Positions 11,894 through 23,423 of a DNA stretch of 64,000 bases are shown piece after piece. The notes beneath the pieces were generated by a model, which saw nothing but the letters and a program-made list of their open reading frames with translations, was not told the DNA's origin and searched no databases. This stretch comes from Adineta steineri (taxonomy: Eukaryota; Rotifera; Eurotatoria; Adinetida; Adinetidae). Both the position numbers and the translations under genes were made by a program. The stretch's first letter is position 1, and each line of letters opens with the position of its first letter. The stretch spans positions 769,729 to 833,728 of the forward strand of contig CAJNOI010000004.1 in assembly GCA_905250115.1 (NCBI GenBank), read 5' to 3'.

Positions 11894-13395
11894 CAATGAC
11901 TGAAGTTTAAAATACAATACGAGAATAATAATAATTATAAGTAAATATTTCTTTCGTCATAGTCTTCTTCTTTTTTTCTTTAATATTTCTATTAAATCAA
12001 ATGTCATATATTCTATCGTTGTGAATTTAAATTCAAATATGTATTTTAAGAAATAAAATCATAATGATTTATAATCTATTTTTGTTTTGTTGAATATGAT
12101 GACATTGATAGAGAATGAATAACAATAATCAAAACAATACAATACAATCATTTTCTATTTACAAAATAAAAGAACCGAAGGTATCTGTTGTTGTTATTGT
12201 TATTGTCGATGAAAATTATTTTTCTTCTTATTATACATACTCATTACACATATTAGACAGTGTAAAATACTATCAAGGTTATAAATATGTAAGTGTGTAA
12301 TTCAAACAAATGAAAAATATTATGTTTGTATGAAATGATCTTTATGAATGAAAATAAAGATGAAATAAATTTTTCTTTGTTTTGTATAACAGTAATTCTT
12401 AGTGTCAGGATGACCTTTTATTTTGGTTTTACTACAGAACAATCATCGTTATTCTTTTCATATTGAGACATATGTTCTTCAGTTATCTGTGTGATTTTCA
12501 CTTATGAAAAACTTATAAATTATTTGCTTAAATGATCAATTAAATAAGTTTTTATACCTCTAAATCAGTCTAGAAGAATTCATTTTTCTATATCCTTTTT
12601 GTATTATTGAATTATTTCACATATTCAGTAGTCATTAAAGATCGACATTCGTTTTCTTAATATTTGAATAGTTTATTAATATCACGACAAATAACGCACT
12701 ATATAATCATTTTGAAAAACGATCGTTTTTTTGTCTTATTACTCTAATCACTCATGATAAAAATACTTTTGAAATTAATCTTGCATTAAAGTATTCCTAA
12801 TATGTAATTCGAAATTGTCAATAATTTCATAATTATTTTTCATATATTTAGAAATGATAAAATGTAAATGTTGAATACTTTAGTTTAACAATGCGACAAG
12901 ACTAAAAGAATTCAATAATGATCAGATTATTTTTCGACCAATAAGATTTCGTTCTAGACCCTCTCCTAAGTCTTATAATAAAAAATAAAAAAACAAACAA
13001 TATTATAAATAAACTAGCATTTAGTATTCATAATAAATGTTTATATAACGATGAAATTAGTAATTATTTTGCTTCATGGAATTTCTTTCGTGAAGCAATT
13101 AATTATAACCAATCATTGTTTGCCAAAAGTGCAATGATCATCACTTTTATGTTATTCTAGTTGATACGATATATATATGGAAAATAATATCTATTAATTC
13201 TTTTTCGATTAACTATGTTTTATTTCTTTATGTTTCTTTTTCGAGATTTCGAATGAATAATTATCTTTCTCGATATCAAAAAAAGGTATAGCTAAAAATA
13301 TAATTTCTTTTTCCGTTAACTATTGCTTTGATAGCTTCCGAAGGGCAAATAATCGACATGTTTATTTATAGAAGTCAACTATATTTCAGATCATA
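11894..13395. other. Intergenic, 1.5 kb
   Basis: AT-rich, no convincing coding exon on either strand. The first 170 bases are probably 3' UTR of the upstream gene. A short minus-strand open stretch near 12410-12480 ends in a stop but has no usable partner exon. The last 100 bases precede the cyclophilin start and end with ATTTCAG at 13390, a possible leader acceptor. Confidence 0.45.
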
Positions 13396-14204
13396 ATGAG
13401 AGGATTAATTCTTCTTGGTTTTGTCTTTGTTGTTTATGTTGCATCAACAGCATTTGGTGCTGAAGATAAAGTTAGTTTTGATAAAATTTGTACGTTAATT
13501 TTATTATTTGTTCTTTTTTGTTTTATTTTTATAGCTTTATGTAACAAAAAAAGTTTATTTCGATATTGAAATTGGTGGCAAGAAAGAAGGTCGTATTGTT
13601 ATTGGTTTATTTGGTGATGTTGTACCAAAAACAGCAGAAAACTTTGCACAATTAGCAACTGGTACCAAAGGTTTCGGATATAAAGGCTCAAAATTTCATC
13701 GTGTTATTAAAAACTTTATGATCCAAGGTGGTGATTTCGATCGGGGAGATGGTACTGGTGGTAAAAGGTAATAGTAACACTCTATTATCACCAATTACAT
13801 ATATATGTATATATAATTTTAGTATCTATGGTGCTAAATTCGCTGATGAAAACTTTACATTGAAACATTATGGTGCTGGATGGCTTTCAATGGCTAATGC
13901 CGGTAAAGATACCAATGGTAGTCAATTTTTTCTTACAACAGTTAAAACTGAATGGCTCGATGGTCGACATGTTGTTTTCGGAAAAGTTCTTGAAGGTAAT
14001 TTATTCTTTTCTTTTATTCATTTATTTTTAATTCTTTTTGTTTTGTAATATAAATTAGGTATGTCGATTGTACACAAAATTGCGAATGGAAAAACAGGTC
14101 CAAATGATCGTCCAGCATCAGATGTTGTTATCGCTGATAGTGGTGTTATTGATGTACCAAGTAAACTTGCCGTCGAACGAGCACCAGTCGATGCTAAAGT
14201 CTAA
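13396..14204 (+). CDS. Secreted/ER cyclophilin (peptidyl-prolyl isomerase B-type)
   Basis: Exons 13396-13470, 13535-13767, 13823-13995 and 14059-14204 encode 208 residues. Exon 1 is a signal peptide (hydrophobic core [15 protein letters not shown], then AFGAEDK). The rest is a full cyclophilin domain: [15 protein letters not shown] with the catalytic Arg and the Phe/Met/Gln pocket, [14 protein letters not shown], and the Trp/His pair in [18 protein letters not shown]. The length and the [13 protein letters not shown] start match vertebrate cyclophilin B/C, an ER folding catalyst that isomerises X-Pro bonds. The C-terminus (APVDAKV) lacks a KDEL signal, as in cyclophilin B. AATAAA overlaps the stop region. 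Confidence 0.95.
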
Positions 14205-14597
14205 ATAAATAAAGAAGACATTAAACAATTTGTTATTCATTATTAGCTTATTATGTGTGTGGGAAACTTTTCTTTTTATTATATTTATCACGTGTATCCA
14301 CATGATTCTTTTTTTAAATACATAATATAAAAAAAACCAACAATAATATTCTTTTTCTTTCTTCTGTTCTTTTTTTTCCGTTCTGAATATAAATGTTGAT
14401 TCAATATAGATGATTTAATGTAGATGATGCAATGTAGAATAATGTATTAAAAAAGAATAAATTGAGCAACATTTTTTTCGAGAAAAATGAGTTCTATTAG
14501 AAGAGTTATTCGGGTAGGATATTTTGAATAAATTAATTAAATTTCTGTTATTTTTCTTATCTAGACTATATTTTTCCGATCATTTTGTATATCACGA
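14205..14597. other. Intergenic/leader of EIF2B4
   Basis: Short AT-rich spacer. It contains a possible 27-base coding leader exon, 14487-14513, which splices in frame to 14565 and would add 20 residues to EIF2B4. Confidence 0.45.
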
Positions 14598-17339
14598 ATG
14601 GATGAATCAACAAAACCTAAACGTAATCGTGCAGAGAAAAAAAGCAAGAAACAACAAAAAAACGATTCGAAAACTGAAAAAATTGATGATAATGTTTTCA
14701 ATGAAGATACTCAACAGCAACAGGTTTATTTGTTGTTGTATTCTACTTAATGCTTCCACTCTCTCTCTTGCATGCATGTTTGTTATGATCTACTGATTCA
14801 ACTGCTTATTTCATTTAATATATTAATAATAATGAAATTTATATATATATATTTCAGAAATTACCTGAATCAGATATACCAAAAGAAATTATTGAAACGA
14901 CAACAATGTCTTCAATACCTAATCGTCCAGCATCATTAGCTTCATCCGTAGCTTCGATCACAAGTAATCAAAATCCTTCGGTTTCAAGTAAAAAACAACA
15001 AGCTAAACAAAGTAAACCTGCAGCATCAGGAGGAAAAACTGCTTCGGAAGCAACTTCAGTTAGTGATATTACTGAAATCAGTTAGTTGAAATCTTGTTCA
15101 TATTTTTTGTATGAAAATAATTTGTTTATATTTATTAAAGCTGAACATCTTGCGACTACAACTATTCAACAAAATCCTCATGGTCCACCTATATCTATCC
15201 CACCAAAAGTCCTATTATCAAAAGCTGAACGTCGTGCTAAACAAGTGATTCATTTAACTAGAGAAATATTTTTCATATTTGTTTTCATATATCTTCTAGG
15301 AAGCAGAAAGAGCTGCTAAATCATCGAAACAGAAACCAGGTACATCCACTCCAAAACCCAATGAAACACCACAAGCATCTGCAATTTCAAAGAAACCATC
15401 CACTGATCATACTCCTACACCATCCATATCAGCACATTTATCAGGTAAGAGATAGAAACTATGATAAGACATTCATAATTTTGAAATTCATTCACTATCT
15501 CTGTTGAATGTCTGAAAATATGTGTTTGCACTTTCTATAAAGTATGCAACACAACAGTATTAAGTTCCGGAATCATTGATATTAATAATCATTGTAATTT
15601 TAAATTCAGGATCTCATCGACCTCAATCTGAAATTAGCGAAGCGGGAACTTTAGTCAGTTCAAGATCAGTAAGACCAACTACAACTACTTCAAGTATAAT
15701 TTCCAATCAACCTCAACAAAAACGTCAACCAAAGAAAGCCAGTAATGAACGTGTAACACTTTTTTCTCATCTTACAATTTATTCACGTACCCTTGAAAAA
15801 CTTTCCATGACGTCGTAAGACATATAAAACATATTTTATTTATTTATTTTATATCAAACTAAATTTTAGTGACTCAAAATTAGTACATCCAGCAATTATT
15901 AAATTAGGTTTACAATATGCAACAAGACAAATTGTTGGTTCTAATTTACGATGTGTCGCTTTTCTTGTTGCAATTCAAAAAGTATGAAATATTATTTCTT
16001 AATATATTTTCATAAGTATACATTTGTATTATCTAAAATATTAGATGATTGAAGATTATGAAGGTCCAGCAGGTTCAAATAATTTATCCATACTCGATCC
16101 TGTTGATCTTAACACAAAACTAAAAATGAATATCAAGTAAATAAAATATTGTTTTCTTTTTAAATTTTTAATAATTTCTATATAGTTTTCTTACGAAATG
16201 TCGTCCAAATGCAGTAACAATGGGCACAGCTATACGCTATTTAAAAACTCATATTGAACGTATACCACGTAATATAACAAATGAAAAAGCAAAAGAACTA
16301 TTAGATGATGTTATTAAAAGTTTTTTACGAGAAAAAATTGAATTATCCGGTACAGCTATTGCCGAAACATATGCTATTACAAAAATTACTAATGGAGATG
16401 TTATTCTCATATTTGGATAGTAGGTTTAATTTGAAAAGACGAAAAAACAAAAATAAATTTCCTTTATTTCTAAATATTTAGTTCATCATTAATAATGCGT
16501 ATCTTAGAAGTAGCTGTTAGACGTTCAATTGATTTTCGAGTTATTATTGTTGATTCTCGTCCTCAACAACATGGTAAAAAAAAAAAAAAGTTTATTTAAA
16601 TAAATTTTATTTCTATAAAAATATTTTCTAAAAGGACTTAAATCAGCTCGAAGATTATTATCATTAAATGTTAAATGTACCTATGTATTAATTAATGCTG
16701 TATCATTTATTATTTCCGAAGTTTGTTTTTTATTCTATCTTTGTATATATATATTGATTAAATAAAATTATTTATTAATTAGGTAACAAAAGTATTATTA
16801 GGTGCACACGGTTTACTTGGAAATGGTTATGTTATGAGTCAAATTGGTACAGCACAAATATCTCTTATTGCAAAAACACATAATGTACCTGTACTTGTTT
16901 GCTGTGAAACATATAAATTTTGTGAACGTGTTCAAACTGATAGTTTCGTTTTTAATGAACTTGGTATAGAATATTAATTGTTCAAAACATTATAATAATA
17001 AAATATTTCTTTAATTATTTAGGTGATCCAAATGATCTAACAGCTAATCATCCACTTCTTTCTGCTGCTATACCATCATCATCATCATCATCAACAACAG
17101 CAGATGATTCAAATTCAAATTTGAATATTCTTAATATGACTTATGATGTTACACCACCGACATTTATTAGTGCTGTCATTACAGAATTAGGTATTTTACC
17201 ATGTACATCAGTAGCTGTTGTTATACGTATGCAAAATAAACAATTAGATGAAATATGTGGACAAGAGCAACAATCAATAACAACAACAGCAACGACTTCG
17301 AATATGAACGTACATAATCCGCCTCTAGAAACTGTTTAA
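14598..17339 (+). CDS. EIF2B4: Translation initiation factor eIF2B subunit delta
   Basis: Twelve coding exons from the ATG at 14598 (14598-14723, 14858-15080, 15141-15244, 15300-15444, 15610-15814, 15870-15981, 16045-16136, 16186-16419, 16482-16573, 16635-16720, 16783-16963, 17023-17339) give 638 residues. The first 260 residues are a Lys/Ser/Thr/Gln-rich low-complexity extension, as in other delta subunits. The C-terminal half is the eIF2B alpha/beta/delta regulatory domain: [88 protein letters not shown]. In the eIF2B decamer this subunit helps exchange GDP for GTP on eIF2 and senses phosphorylated eIF2. An upstream ATG at 14487 is also in frame through one intron. Confidence 0.93.
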
Positions 17340-17718
17340 TAAAATGAAAGATTATTTTCATTGTTTATTTTTCTTTCTTTATTGCCTTTTATTGAAAAAA
17401 ATAAGATTTTACATTTTCTTCTAATATTTTATTTTAATTAAGACAACAGATTTATTGAGAGAGAGAATTTTTATCGTATGAACGATATACCAATAAGAAT
17501 AATTATGATTGGTAATCAACAACCAATCGATGAATAAATCCATAATTTATTTTTATTGATAACTACCAGTACTAAATATATCAAAGTAGAATCTATTCTG
17601 ATGCAAGAAGAATTTCGAAATTAGACATGATTTTATGTTACATCATCTTTTATATATTTCATTAGCTTTTATTCAGATTACATTAAAAGATAAGCATTTT
17701 TAATATTTAAAAAAACAA
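17340..17718. other. Intergenic, EIF2B4 to DUSP11
   Basis: AT-rich spacer with AATAAA at the end of EIF2B4 (about 17338) and a short GA repeat near 17458. No gene seen. Confidence 0.5.
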
Positions 17719-19192
17719 ATGGCTGATTTTGAATATCAACAACCGCAACGTTTTCGAATTACTAATAAACAACGTGATGAAGAGAAAAAACGAAAATCAG
17801 GTTCATCTGGTGGAATACCTGATAGGTAAAAATAATAATCGAAATTTGATTTTTGTTTTCTCTAAATCTTTCTTGTAGATGGCTTGATTATATAGGTGTT
17901 AATTCATGGGTTGAAAATACTCGTTTTATTGCATTTAAATGTCCATTAAAACCAGTTTGTTATTATTTTTATTTGTTTTCATATTTGATTTGATTTCTAG
18001 GAAATGCAAAAACATTTAATTGATGAACGACGTTTTACATTAGGTGATCTTGTTGAACAACTTGATGATAAAGGAAAAGAACTTGGTTTAATAATTGATT
18101 TAACAAATACTGATCGATATTATAAAGCAACTGTTAATTCTATTCATTTTATTTTATCAATCGAATATCTATATATTCTTGTTTATTAATAGGATATTGC
18201 TGATGCACAAATCCAATATCATAAAATGATGACACCTGGTCATAATCAAATACCAAATGAAACATGTTATCAACAGTTTGCAACTGTAGTACGAGAATTT
18301 CTTGAACAGAATAAAAATAATGGTAAAATTAAATATTATAGTTCAATAGTATTTTTGTTCTTTTTTTTGTTAGATAAATTAATTGGTGTTCATTGTACAC
18401 ATGGACTTAATCGAACTGGTTATTTAATTGTGAGGTAATAGAAGAAAAAGAAATAATAGTTGATTTTTTTTTCTTATAATATATTATTTAGATATATGAT
18501 TGAAAATATGAACTTTCAACCAGATGAAGCTTTAGAAGGTATAGAAAAATAAAAACTTAATAGTTTTTTTTTGATTTATGATTTAAATTTAAGCATTCAA
18601 TCGTGCTCGTGGTCATTCAATGGAAAAATATACAGAAGATTTATTAAAACGTACATCAATTTCGTATGTAATTCAAATAATAGAGTCTATTTAATTATAT
18701 AATATTTATTTCAGTGCCAATATACAATTAAATACTTCTATGTTAAATTCAGCATCAATCAATAATAATGAATCATTAAATAATAGTCCCAATGGAGATC
18801 AAATACAATGGCCAACATTATATTCTTCTGTAGATAGTATGTCATTAGATGAACGACGTATGAAAAAGCAACAACAACAACAACAAAGATCTCAACAAAC
18901 TCCAAGTTCAACATCAATGCAAAATTATAATAATCAAATTGAACAATCACGTCCAACAAGTTCAGCTAGTAATCGTCTAGGAAATAATACAGTAAGACCA
19001 CAAGGACATGGTCGTTCGTCTTATTATCAACAAAATACTAATAATAATAATTTTTATCGTCATACATCGGTAACACCTCGTATTTTAAATTCATCCTATA
19101 ATGATGAACAACATTCCAATCAATCTCCATCGACTTATTTTGGTTCAGGTAGTAATGTTGGACGTGGTCGACCGATGACAAGTGATCATTAA
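17719..19192 (+). CDS. DUSP11: RNA triphosphatase-type phosphatase DUSP11 (PIR1)
   Basis: Eight exons (17719-17825, 17879-17954, 18001-18132, 18193-18322, 18374-18434, 18492-18538, 18594-18663, 18715-19192) encode 366 residues. Features of the PIR1 family are IPDRWLDYI, TRFIAFKCPLKP, ELGLIIDLTNTDRYY and the active-site loop HCTHGLNRTGY, where Cys is the nucleophile and Arg binds phosphate. DUSP11 removes 5' phosphates from RNA and binds splicing complexes in the nucleus. The last 150 residues are Asn/Gln/Ser-rich low complexity with an Arg/Gly end (GSNVGRGRP), consistent with RNA binding. AATAAA follows near 19240. Confidence 0.93.
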
Positions 19193-19497
19193 TTACTGTC
19201 AGATTATTTGTTTTTGTTTTCTTTTTGTCTCTCATTTAATACGAAATAAAATAAAAGGTTTTTCAAATAAAACCATTGTGTTCTCTACTAAGTTTATTCA
19301 TGCAAAAGTAGACAGAAAAAAATATGACGACTGTGAATAAAGTAACGATATTTAAAAATTTTAATATAGAAAAAGAATGAAGAAGAAAAAGTTCATTAAA
19401 CACTTGATAGAATGATATGGTAATAGAACTTTTAACATATTTTCTCTTATTTCACTTACAAGTTTACAGTAGTGAAGAAACTATTATTTAATATTCT
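19193..19497. other. Intergenic, DUSP11 to Tctex-type gene
   Basis: Short AT-rich spacer with the DUSP11 polyadenylation signal. No other element seen. Confidence 0.5.
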
Positions 19498-20028
19498 ATG
19501 ATGGCACATTTACCTAAAACTATAACTTTACCACATAATTCAGTTCTTTTCAGTAATAGTGAACATCATCATGAAATTGGTAGCCATGAAAATCATTCAC
19601 ATGTTCGACAACATCGTCAATCATCACGCTATTCATTTTATCATCATGGACATAATCATCATCGTATTCGATATGAAAATACATATCGAATGGAACCTAA
19701 TAATGAACATAAACTTGATTTAGTACAAATACGTCGTGTTGCAATAAGTATTATTGAAGCAGCCATACTTAATTATGAATATAATCCAGAACAAGCAACA
19801 AAATTTATAGAATTATTAGCTGAACAAATACGTAGTCGAATGAAGCAATTACATTTTCCACGTTATAAAATTATAACACAAGCATCTGTTGGACAAAACA
19901 AAGGTCAAGATTTACGTATGGTTAGTAAATGTATATGGAATTCTAAATGGGATCGTCATATAACAATTACAAAAGAAACTTTTAATGATTTTATAACTGT
20001 AACAATTTTTTTCATTTATACAGAATAA
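19498..20028 (+). CDS. Tctex-type dynein light chain protein
   Basis: Single exon, 176 residues. The first 65 residues are His/Ser/Asn-rich and probably disordered. The C-terminal 110 residues match the Tctex-1/DYNLT fold: helices with IRRVAISIIEAAILNYEYNPEQ and ATKFIELLAEQIRSRMKQL, then the beta strands FPRYKIITQASVGQNKGQ, RMVSKCIWNSKWDRHITIT and the final VTIFFIY. This layout (N-terminal extension plus Tctex domain) is like TCTEX1D/DYNLT5-type proteins of cilia and axonemal dyneins rather than the short cytoplasmic DYNLT1. The exact orthologue cannot be assigned. It has no introns. Confidence 0.85.
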   Translation: MMAHLPKTITLPHNSVLFSNSEHHHEIGSHENHSHVRQHRQSSRYSFYHHGHNHHRIRYENTYRMEPNNEHKLDLVQIRRVAISIIEAAILNYEYNPEQATKFIELLAEQIRSRMKQLHFPRYKIITQASVGQNKGQDLRMVSKCIWNSKWDRHITITKETFNDFITVTIFFIYTE

Positions 20029-20634
20029 TATAAATATATTAATCATAAAAAAAATTTATCAGTAAAATTGCTATTGTTACTCTTATATATCGTAATTATA
20101 AATGACTTGTGAAATAAAAAAGATTGTACTTCAATTTTCAGTTTTCTTTTTCAACTAATTTGAATAATTGATTCTTTGATATTTTCTGTTTTATGAATTA
20201 TTCGTCACGACAATAACAATATTACAGATTGGTTTTTATCGAAGAAAATTTAATATTTTTTTCTCTGAAAAGTATGATAATCATTTTTTAAATTCAGTTC
20301 GTGACGTTTTGATATAAGCATGATATTATTCTCTCTTTCCAATGTCATGAATATAAGAAAAAGTGCCCTTCACTTACTTGCTTCTCTTCCTGCCTTGAAA
20401 TAATGATCAGATGATAAGCATATATAGACAACAACATATTTGGTAGCGTATGTAATTGATTTTTTAATCTTTTTTTCAATATGAATATTTTATATTTACT
20501 TGATAGTGTTTTAATGAAAGAATATAAACAGGCTTAATAAAAACCAATATGTATATATATTTTGCGACTACAAAATACGAAGTGCTTAAAAAATTATTAT
20601 TTCTTCTTTGATAGACGAAAGTAGAAACGAAAAC
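20029..20634. other. Intergenic, 0.6 kb
   Basis: AT-rich, no ORF or RNA gene seen. It probably holds the promoter of the first EGF-repeat gene, although no defined motif could be identified. Confidence 0.45.
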
Positions 20635-22609
20635 ATGATAATTTTTTCTATGTTAGTTTCTTCAATACTTTTATTAATATTAATGTTAATAAATGTCAAT
20701 GCTTCAATATGTCCATCTGTTCGACAAACTAAAGCTAACGAATGTTCTAATCCGAATGGTAAGAATATGTCAATGAAAGAATTTCTTCTTTTTCCATATA
20801 TAAATGTTAGGTAATACATGTCTTTTCATCGTTTGCGAAAATGGTGGACAATGTATTGATGATCCAACAACTGCTGATTGTTTTAAATGTCAATGTTCAT
20901 CTGGTTACACGGGAAAGATGTGCGATACTCCTCTGACTACTTTTCGTATGTATCTTTTCTTCTTCTTCTTCCCTTCAATCCATATTTTATGTTTATCATT
21001 CATTTAGCTAGTAAATGTAATTCTGAATGTCAAAATGGAGGAAAATGTGAATTGATAGCAGGAAATATTTATGGATGTGTATGTCGTGAAGAATTCACTG
21101 GTACTCAATGTGAAACTTCTATACTAAGTAAGTAAATTGTTTTACAAATGTAACTTCTTTTCAATAAATGATCGTCTTGTAAGTTAATCATCCATGCATA
21201 ACAATGCCAACAAGTATATGTCAAAATGGTGGTGTCTGTACAATTCATGGACTTGATTATCGATGTAAATGTGCAACCGGATGGTCAGGCACTAATTGTC
21301 AAACAAAAGACCGTATGTCATTTTTTATAAGAAAATATATAAAAAACAAAAATATGAATAAATGTTTTTTTGTATTTTTTGGAAGTAATAAGTTCATGTA
21401 ACCCGAGTCCATGTGGTATTCATGGTACTTGCTTTGAAGTGGATCTACCTATCGGTCTGACAGCATATTGTACTTGTGAAAACCGATGGACAGGAAAATA
21501 TTGTGATGTCAATATAGATGATGGTATCATTATCACTTTTTGAAATAATATTGAATTGTATATCCAAGATTATTATATATAAAATATTTTTTAGCGAATT
21601 GTCCCACTGGATATTGTCTAGCAGGTGGAACCTGTATAATGAATGGAAATATTCCATACTGTATTTGTCCACCCTTGTATACAGGTCAGCAATGTCAATC
21701 TTTAGTTGATGCTTTAGCAACTACTACGACTACGACTACGAGTACTACACCAATAATAATAAGTAAATCATTTTTTTTGAAATTTTACTATCATATCGGA
21801 ATATTTGACTTTAAGATGTAGGAAGTTGCTTATCAAATCCTTGTTTACATGAAGGAACATGCTTAACGGGCAGCAATAATTTCATATGTGTTTGCAAACT
21901 TCCATGGACAGGATTGACGTGTGCGATCGATGGTACTATAACAACAATTCCTATTCTAACGACAACCACAACGGTTTCAACAAGTAAAATTATTTTGCAA
22001 TTCCAAGTTTTATTAACTAAGAAACATTTTTTTTTGTTATATTTTAAAGCCAGTAGTGCATGCTCTTCAAATCCATGTAAGAATGGTGCAACATGCTTGG
22101 GCAATAATGATGCATATAGATGTGTATGTCCACCACTTTGGTCGGGTATTGTCTGTGACCAATTGTTAATCACAGTTACAACAACAGATATAACTACTAC
22201 CATTACATCAAGTAAAGTTTCGTTTTAAATGTGCAAATTCTTGTAGAAATTAAGCTATTTGTTTGTAATATCTGCACATCATGAGGCTATTTTTAGATTC
22301 AATGACATGTGCAAATCAACCATGTAAAAATGGTGGAACTTGTGTTCCTGTTGGTAATTCATATTCTTGTTTTTGTGGATTAAGCACTATTTATAATGGT
22401 AAAAATTGTGATTCAACTACACCAATGACTACGAATGGTATAAATATTTCTTTATATAACTAAATATGTATATTAATTGAATCTCTTTTCTTAAAGAATG
22501 TCCATTAAACTGTGCACCTGGCCGTTGTATATTCTCTGGTTATTCACAAAGACCATATGCTTGTTTATGGAATGGAATTATGCGTCCGTCAGAGGGTACT
22601 ACTGGATAA
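20635..22609 (+). CDS. Secreted EGF-repeat protein, one exon per EGF domain
   Basis: Ten exons (20635-20758, 20811-20945, 21008-21127, 21184-21312, 21386-21523, 21595-21762, 21822-21983, 22050-22211, 22297-22437, 22497-22609) encode 463 residues. Exon 1 is a signal peptide. The next eight exons each carry one EGF-like domain with six cysteines (e.g. CENGGQC...CQCSSGYTGKMC, CKNGGTC). Every intron is phase 1, so domains are symmetrical modules of the exon-shuffling type. Thr-rich linkers (TTTTTTSTTP) between later domains are likely O-glycosylated. The last exon is a separate Cys-rich end (ECPLNCAPGRC). There is no membrane segment, so it is probably extracellular. Specific function unknown; it is paralogous to the next gene. 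Confidence 0.85.
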
Positions 22610-23423
22610 TTAAATTTTAATCAAAAAAGAATTATTAAAAGGCATAAATTAATTATATGTCTTTTTCATCAAGACTATTTTAATTTTTTTGAATAAATGC
22701 TTCGTATATTGCATATTAAATTTATTTGATAATTTAAAAATAACTCATTTCAATTCTTTGTTTATGCGTTGCTACTAATTTTGCAACAACTAAATAATAT
22801 TGAGTACAATTATAATTATCTGAATGTATAGTTTTACAATTAACGATGATAGCTCATGTAACATTTACAGAATCAAGTATCTGTTCTCTTCTTGTAATTG
22901 TTTGTCTAAAAAGACGTGTTATTATTGATTCTTTTTTTAAAATTATTAAATAGTCAAAAACCTACTCATAATGTATTCAAAAATGCTTATTATATTGAAA
23001 GTCAAAATTTCGGTAAAGCCATTAAAATAAGGAGAACATTAAGTTTTCAATAATTTAGCTTTTGTAATTGTAGTTTAACAATAAAATATAATTTTAAATC
23101 AACACTGTTTTTTCTTTCTCAGAGCGAAAATTGTTTTTCTCTTTGTTCGATATATACTTTGAAATCCTTTAATCTAACAATAATTAGAAAAAAGTATCAC
23201 AAATAAATTGAATAAAATACTGAAATGTGATACAGCGTGAGTATTATCTGGAATCGATATCTATCAATTAAAACAATTAATTCGAACAACAAAAGGTATG
23301 ACGCTGAAAATAACTTTCTAATCCTTCTTTAAATGTCCTTGGACGATTTTACAGATATATATCTTGCTGCTTATTCACCACAATACCATTCGTTTTTTTA
23401 TTCAAAAAAAAACTCAATATAAT
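22610..23423. other. Intergenic between the two EGF genes
   Basis: AT-rich, 0.8 kb, no coding potential seen. It probably holds the 3' UTR of the first EGF gene and the promoter of the second. Confidence 0.5.

Noticed and set aside
12405..12490. Possible minus-strand C-terminal exon, 22 codons ending in a stop
   Set aside because: No partner exon with an open frame can be joined upstream; the sequence before the acceptor-like AG has stops in all frames.
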